A DNA stretch of 64,000 nucleotides from Anaeramoeba ignava. Its lineage: Eukaryota; Metamonada; Anaeramoebidae. A model generated the notes under the pieces. The model was given only the letters and a program-made list of their open reading frames with translations, was not told where the DNA came from and searched no databases. The stretch is taken from assembly GCA_028826165.1 (NCBI GenBank), contig JAPDFW010000076.1:17501-81500 (forward strand). The letters run 5' to 3'. The stretch's first letter is position 1. Each line of letters starts with the position of its first letter. Shown in pieces: positions 59,139 through 64,000 of the stretch. The position numbers and the translations under genes were made by a program.

Positions 59139-60392
59139 TCAATTTGTTTTTGATGGATTTCGAACATAAATCATTAAACCATGTTTATGGTTTGTTGCAT
59201 TAACAAGTTCGAGTCTCCTTTGGAAAAAAGCAGCTAAACCACGCCTTGTATTTCTGTATTCCTTTGATTTAACCTTCTTAGCATTATTACTAGTTTTTTC
59301 GCTTTGTATCTGACTTTTTTTGCCTTGGACACGGAGAATCAAGTCGATGACTTTCTCGCTGATTTCGACTCTTTCTGGAGGAATACCTGAAGCAAGATAG
59401 TTTTCATAAGTTGTTGGTGTCCAACCGCGGATCAAGTCCGGAAAATATTGCGCCACTTTATCCAGTCTGGATCCAATTTTTGGCGGCGGGTGTCGGGTAA
59501 GAAAGTTTTGGAATTCTTCGAAAGCATTTAGGTCAATGCCTTCCATGTCGCTAAGGTCTTGGTTGTCGAAAACCTCAGGCTCAATATCATCATCCACTTT
59601 CCGTTTTCTTCTTTTGCCCCCTTTTGAAAAATTTTTGCTTTTTTTCGACTTTTTTTTGTTTCCATTTTTGGATTGATTTTTTTCGCGTTCTCCGTATTCA
59701 AATCCTTCATAGTTCTCGAAATCATAGTTCTCATAGTTCTCATATGAATTGTACTGCTCGTAATTACTATATTCATAATTTTCATTCGCATAGAAATCAT
59801 TATTGGATAGAATATTTTGTTCTTGATCATTGCCGTTATAATCATCCTCGTCCTCATTCGCGATTGTAAGCTCGTCGCTATTCTCCGAATCTTGGTCTGA
59901 AGTTATTTGATTTTTATTTTTCATTTTTCTTTTATTTTTGGCAGATTTGTCTTTTGCCTGCATAAATGGTTTTCGTTGATTTTGATCAGTTGAAGTGTTT
60001 TTTGATCGTAACAACCTTGTTGATTTTTGCTGTTGAGCAAAGTTCAATGGATGAATTCTCATCTCGAGACTGACAGGAAGATATCCTTGTTGGTTTAAGA
60101 AATCGTTCTCTTTAAAATGATTATTTTGGTTAATTGAAAATTGGTCATAAAATTCCTTTTGCGGATCCAATTTGTTGTCTAATGGCGCAAAGTTGAACAC
60201 ATATTCTCTGTCTGAAACGGAAATACTCTCGATTTTCTCGTGCTCTTCTTGCGAATAGAGTTGGTAATGGAAATCACTAAATTGAGGTGTTATCCATTCT
60301 TGTGTTTCTTTTATTAATTCTTTTTTAAATCCTTTTGTTGGCTTTTTGAATATATTTTCTATTTCTGTGAAATTTACTGATATTTGTGTCAT
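59139..60392 (-). CDS. Unknown acidic/basic protein with conserved C-terminal domain (paralogue of 47882-49420)
   Basis: 417 aa, single exon, ATG at 60392 (MTQISVNFTEIENIFKKPTK). Residues ~130-290 are disordered: a basic patch (KNKRKMKNKN), an acidic patch, Tyr/Glu/Asn repeats (YEQYNSYENYENYDFENYEG) and a Lys-rich block (KKKSKKSKNFSKGGKRRKRK) likely to be a nuclear localisation signal. Residues ~300-415 form the domain shared with the 47.9-49.4 kb gene: SRLDKVAQYFPDLIRGW, TYENYLASGIPPERV, EKVIDLILRV, TRRGLAAFFQRR. Unknown family; nuclear role inferred from the charge pattern. Confidence 0.8.
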   Translation of the reverse strand: MTQISVNFTEIENIFKKPTKGFKKELIKETQEWITPQFSDFHYQLYSQEEHEKIESISVSDREYVFNFAPLDNKLDPQKEFYDQFSINQNNHFKENDFLNQQGYLPVSLEMRIHPLNFAQQQKSTRLLRSKNTSTDQNQRKPFMQAKDKSAKNKRKMKNKNQITSDQDSENSDELTIANEDEDDYNGNDQEQNILSNNDFYANENYEYSNYEQYNSYENYENYDFENYEGFEYGEREKNQSKNGNKKKSKKSKNFSKGGKRRKRKVDDDIEPEVFDNQDLSDMEGIDLNAFEEFQNFLTRHPPPKIGSRLDKVAQYFPDLIRGWTPTTYENYLASGIPPERVEISEKVIDLILRVQGKKSQIQSEKTSNNAKKVKSKEYRNTRRGLAAFFQRRLELVNATNHKHGLMIYVRNPSKTN

Positions 60393-61335
60393 TATTTAAT
60401 TATTTTTATAATTGAATTTTTCGACTTTTGAATTGTTAAAAGGTATTTTTAAATAATTTTTAAATAATTTTTAAATAATTTTTAAATAAAAAATAAAACA
60501 AAAACAAAAAAAAAAAAAAACTGGAACAAAAAAAGTTATTTAAAAAAATAATAATAAAAAAAAGAAAAAAATGATTAATTTATTTATTAATTTATTTATT
60601 TTTTAAATTTTTTAAATTAAAAAATTTTTTTTTTTTCAATTTAAAACAAAAGCAAAAAATTTTTTTTTTATTTTAATTCTTTTATTAAATTTTTTAACTT
60701 TGTTTCCCTTTAATTTTTCTTTATAGCCCTTTTTTCAAAAGAAATAATGATCAAAAATTTTCAATTTATTAATTCATTAAAGAAAATTTTAAATAAAAAA
60801 AAAAAAAGAACAAACAAAAGATCAAAAAAAAATTTTCTTTTTTTTTTAATTTAAATTATATTAAAATAAAAAGAAGAACAATAAACTTTACAATAATTTC
60901 CTTTTTCTAGAATTAATTCTTGTTTCAAATTTTCTAAAATTAATTTAATTTATAATCCTTTTTTTTTTTTCCGTTTTTAAAGGGTTTTTTTTTATTTAAA
61001 TAAATTCTTTTCAAAAAGATCAATCCTTTTTTTTTCAAATTTAAATTATAAATTCATTTATAAATTCAATTATAAATTCAACTTTTAAAATTCAAATTTA
61101 AAAATCCTAAGTGTATAATCTATCTTTATTTTTACAAAAAAAAATAATCAAAATAACTCCCCATTTTGATCATTGTTTAATAAAAAATTATTAAATAAAT
61201 TAATTCAAAAATAATAATAAATTCAAAATCAATTATTTTTGAAGAAATTTAATTTAAAAATCTTTAAGTGTTTAATCTTTAATTATTCAAAAAAAAAAAA
61301 CAATTGAAATAATTTGTCATTCTGATCAGTGTTTA
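60393..61335. other. Intergenic region with one diverged ~110-bp duplication
   Basis: A- and T-homopolymer-rich, no open frame. 61080-61190 and 61250-61345 are related: both run from TTAAAAATC through AAGTGT.TAATCT to CATT.TGATCA.TGTTTA. No RNA gene could be assigned. Confidence 0.6.
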
Positions 61336-61339
61336 TAAA

Positions 61340-64000
61340 TTAAATATTTACAAATCAAATATTATTTATAAATTAAAAATATTATTTATAAATCAATTAT
61401 TTTTAAATCAAATCAAATATTATTTTCAAATATTATTTATAAATTAAATATTATTTATAAATTAAATATTATTTATAAATTAAATATTATTTATAAATCA
61501 AATATTATTTATAAATCAATTATTTTATAAATCAAATATTTTTATAAATCAAATTATTTTTCAAATATTATTTATAAATCAAATATTATTTTATAAATTA
61601 AATATTTTTATAAATCAAATATTATTTATAAATCAATTATTTATAAATCAAATATTATTTATAAATCAATTATTTTTATAAATCAATTATTTTTTTAAAT
61701 CAAATATTATTTATAAATCAAATATTTTATAAATCAAATATTATTTATAAATTAAATATTATTTATAAATCAATTATTTTTTATAAATTTTTATAAATCA
61801 ATTAATATTATTTATAAATCAATTATTTTATAAATCAAATATTATTTTATAAATCAAATATTATTTATAAATCAAATATTATTTTTATAAATCAAATATT
61901 ATTTATAAATCAATTATTATTTATAAATCAAATATTATTTATAAATCAAATATTATTTATAAATCAATTATTATTTATAAATCAAATTAAATATTTTTAA
62001 ATCAAATTAAATATTTTTATAAATCAATTATTTTTATAAATCAAAAATATAAATCAAATTATTTATAATTTATAAATCAAATATTATTTTATAAATCAAA
62101 TATTATTTTAAACATAAATCAAATATTTTATAAATCAAATATTTTTATTATTTATAAATCAATTATTCAAAAATTTTATAAATCAAATATTTTTATAAAT
62201 CAAATATTTTTATAAATATTTTTATAAATCAAATATTATTTTTATAAATCAATTATTTATAAATCAATTATTTTTATAAATCAAATATTTATAAATCAAA
62301 TATTATTTTATAAATCAAATATTTTTATAAATCAAATATTTTTATAAATTATTTTTATAAATCAATTATTTTTTTATAAATCAAATATTATTTATAAATC
62401 AAATAAATAAATCAAATCTATTATTTTTATAAATCAAATATTTTTATAAATCAAATATTTTATAAATCAATTATTTTTATAAATCAAATCAATTATTTTT
62501 ATAAATCAAATATTATTTATAAATATAAATCAAATATTTTTATAAAAATTTACAAAATTAAAATATTTTATAAATCAATTATTTTTATAAATCAATCTTT
62601 ATTATTTTTATAAATCAAAATAATAAATTATTTATAAATCAAAATTATTTATAAATTATTTTTATAAATCAAATATTATTTATAAATCAATTATTTATAA
62701 ATCAAATATTTTTATAAATCAAATTTTTATAAATTAAATATTTATAAATTTAAAATCAAAAAAATTTATAAATCAAATATTTTTATAAATCAAATATTTT
62801 AATAAATATTAATAAATTAAATATTTTTATAAATCAATTATTTTTATAAATCAAATATTATTTATAAATCAAATATTATTTATAAATCAAATATTATTTA
62901 TAAATCAAATATCAAATATTTTTATAAATCAAATATTATTTATAAATTAAATATTATTTATAAATCAATTATTATTTATAAATCAAATATTATTTATAAA
63001 TCAATTATTTTTATAAAATTAAAAATATTTATAAATTAAATATTTTTATAAATTAAATATTTTTATAAATTAAATATTTTTATAAATCAAATATTTTTAT
63101 AAATCAAATATTATTTATAAATTAAATATTTTTATAAATCAAATATTATTTATAAATCAAATATTTTTATAAATCAATTATTTTTATAAATCAAATATTA
63201 TTTATAAATTAAATATTTTTATAAATTAAATATGTTTATAATTAATTATTATTTATAAATTAAATATTTTTATAAATCAAATATTATTTATAAATCAAAT
63301 ATTTTTATAAATCAATTATTATTTATAAATCAAATATTATTTATAAATCAAATATTTTTATAAATCAAATATTATTTATAAATTAATTATTATTTATAAA
63401 TTAAATATTATTTATAAATCAAATATTTTATAAATCAAATTATTTATAAATTTTTTATAAATCAAATATTTTTATAAATCAAATATTTTTATAAATCAAA
63501 TATTTTATAAATCAATTATTTTTATAAATCAATTATTTTATAAATCAATTATTATTTATAAATCAAATATTATTTATAAATCAAATATTTTTATAAATCA
63601 ATTATTATAAATTTATTAAATAAATATTTTTATAAATCAAAAATTTTTATAAATCAAATATTATTTATAAATCAAATTATTATTTTTATAAATCAATTAT
63701 TATTTATAAATCAAATATTATTTATAAATCAAATATTATTCAAATTTATAAATCAAATATTATTTATAAATCAAATATTATTTTATAAATCAAATATTTT
63801 TATAAATTCTTTATAAATCAATTATTTTTATAAATCAAATATTTTTATAAATCAATTATTTTTTATAAATTAAATATTTTTATAAATCAAATATTATTTA
63901 TAAATCAATTATTTTTATAAATCAAATATTTATAAATCAAATATTTTATAAATCAAATATTTTTATAAATAATTATTTTTATAAATCAAATATTATTTAT
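61340..64000. repeat. (ATTATTTATAAATCAAAT)n satellite running off the window end
   Basis: 2.6 kb of 15-19-bp units TTTATAAATCAAATATTA with variants TTTTTATAAATCAATTA. Unit length and sequence vary far more than in the 11-bp arrays, suggesting an older or less homogenised array. No gene. Confidence 0.95.

Overview
This is a eukaryotic nuclear window with extreme A+T content. Spliced genes with GT-AG introns and the standard genetic code are packed closely. Many introns and intergenic gaps have swollen into A/T microsatellites, 11-bp minisatellites and ~145-bp satellites. Asn/Gln/Lys/Glu-rich runs inside proteins are reading frames through the same kind of repeats. The gene set (Ras GTPases with CAAX ends, F-BAR/SH3, PH-PX-ankyrin, TM9, Mediator, LSm) points to a unicellular protist with an amoeba-like signalling repertoire. 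An AT-rich metamonad such as Anaeramoeba or an amoebozoan fits. An anaerobic chytrid fungus cannot be excluded from sequence alone.

Layout. 0.2-3.3 kb (+): PQ-loop lysosomal amino-acid transporter. 3.7-9.9 kb (-): SNF2/SMARCAL1-like protein whose Walker A motif is interrupted by a complete intein, plus frame-broken Asn/Gln-rich upstream sequence. 10.5-11.9 (-): IFRD-family protein. 12.1-14.05: ~145-bp satellite. 14.1-16.8 (+): DEAH helicase, DHX33-like. 17.0-17.9 (+): otubain. 18.2-22.4 (-): F-BAR + two SH3. 22.7-24.5 (-): Ras GTPase 1. 24.8-25.65: 11-bp minisatellite. 25.8-26.3 (-): LSM5. 26.4-29.6 (+): TM9 family. 29.8-31.7 (-): UBE2G1-type E2. 32.1-38.6 (+): RA/UBL-PH-PX-ankyrin protein. 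38.7-39.5 (+): METTL23-like methyltransferase. 40.0-44.6 (+): CCCH zinc-finger protein. 45.0-47.1 (+): Ras GTPase 2. 47.9-49.4 (+) and 59.1-60.4 (-): two proteins sharing an unrecognised C-terminal domain. 49.5-52.9 (-): protein with nine SH3-like repeats. 53.0-53.55 (-): MED31. 53.6-55.95: second 11-bp minisatellite. 56.0-56.6 (-): Cys-rich membrane protein, followed by an AT-eroded copy of itself and a satellite that looks derived from that copy. 58.4-58.9 (-): RPP21-like RNase P subunit. 61.3-64 kb: satellite.

The genes are not an operon. They mix endolysosomal/membrane functions (PQ-loop, TM9, F-BAR, PX, Ras), RNA/ribosome functions (LSM5, RPP21, DHX33, CCCH), ubiquitin (otubain, E2) and transcription (MED31). 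Exon joins were deduced by eye from GT/AG sites, phase continuity and family similarity, and almost every join is phase-consistent.

The most notable items are the intein at GK^T of a SMARCAL1-like protein, the gene -> eroded pseudogene -> satellite series at 56-58.4 kb, the shared unknown domain, the nine-repeat SH3-like protein, and the transcript-oriented AAAATT repeats in introns.
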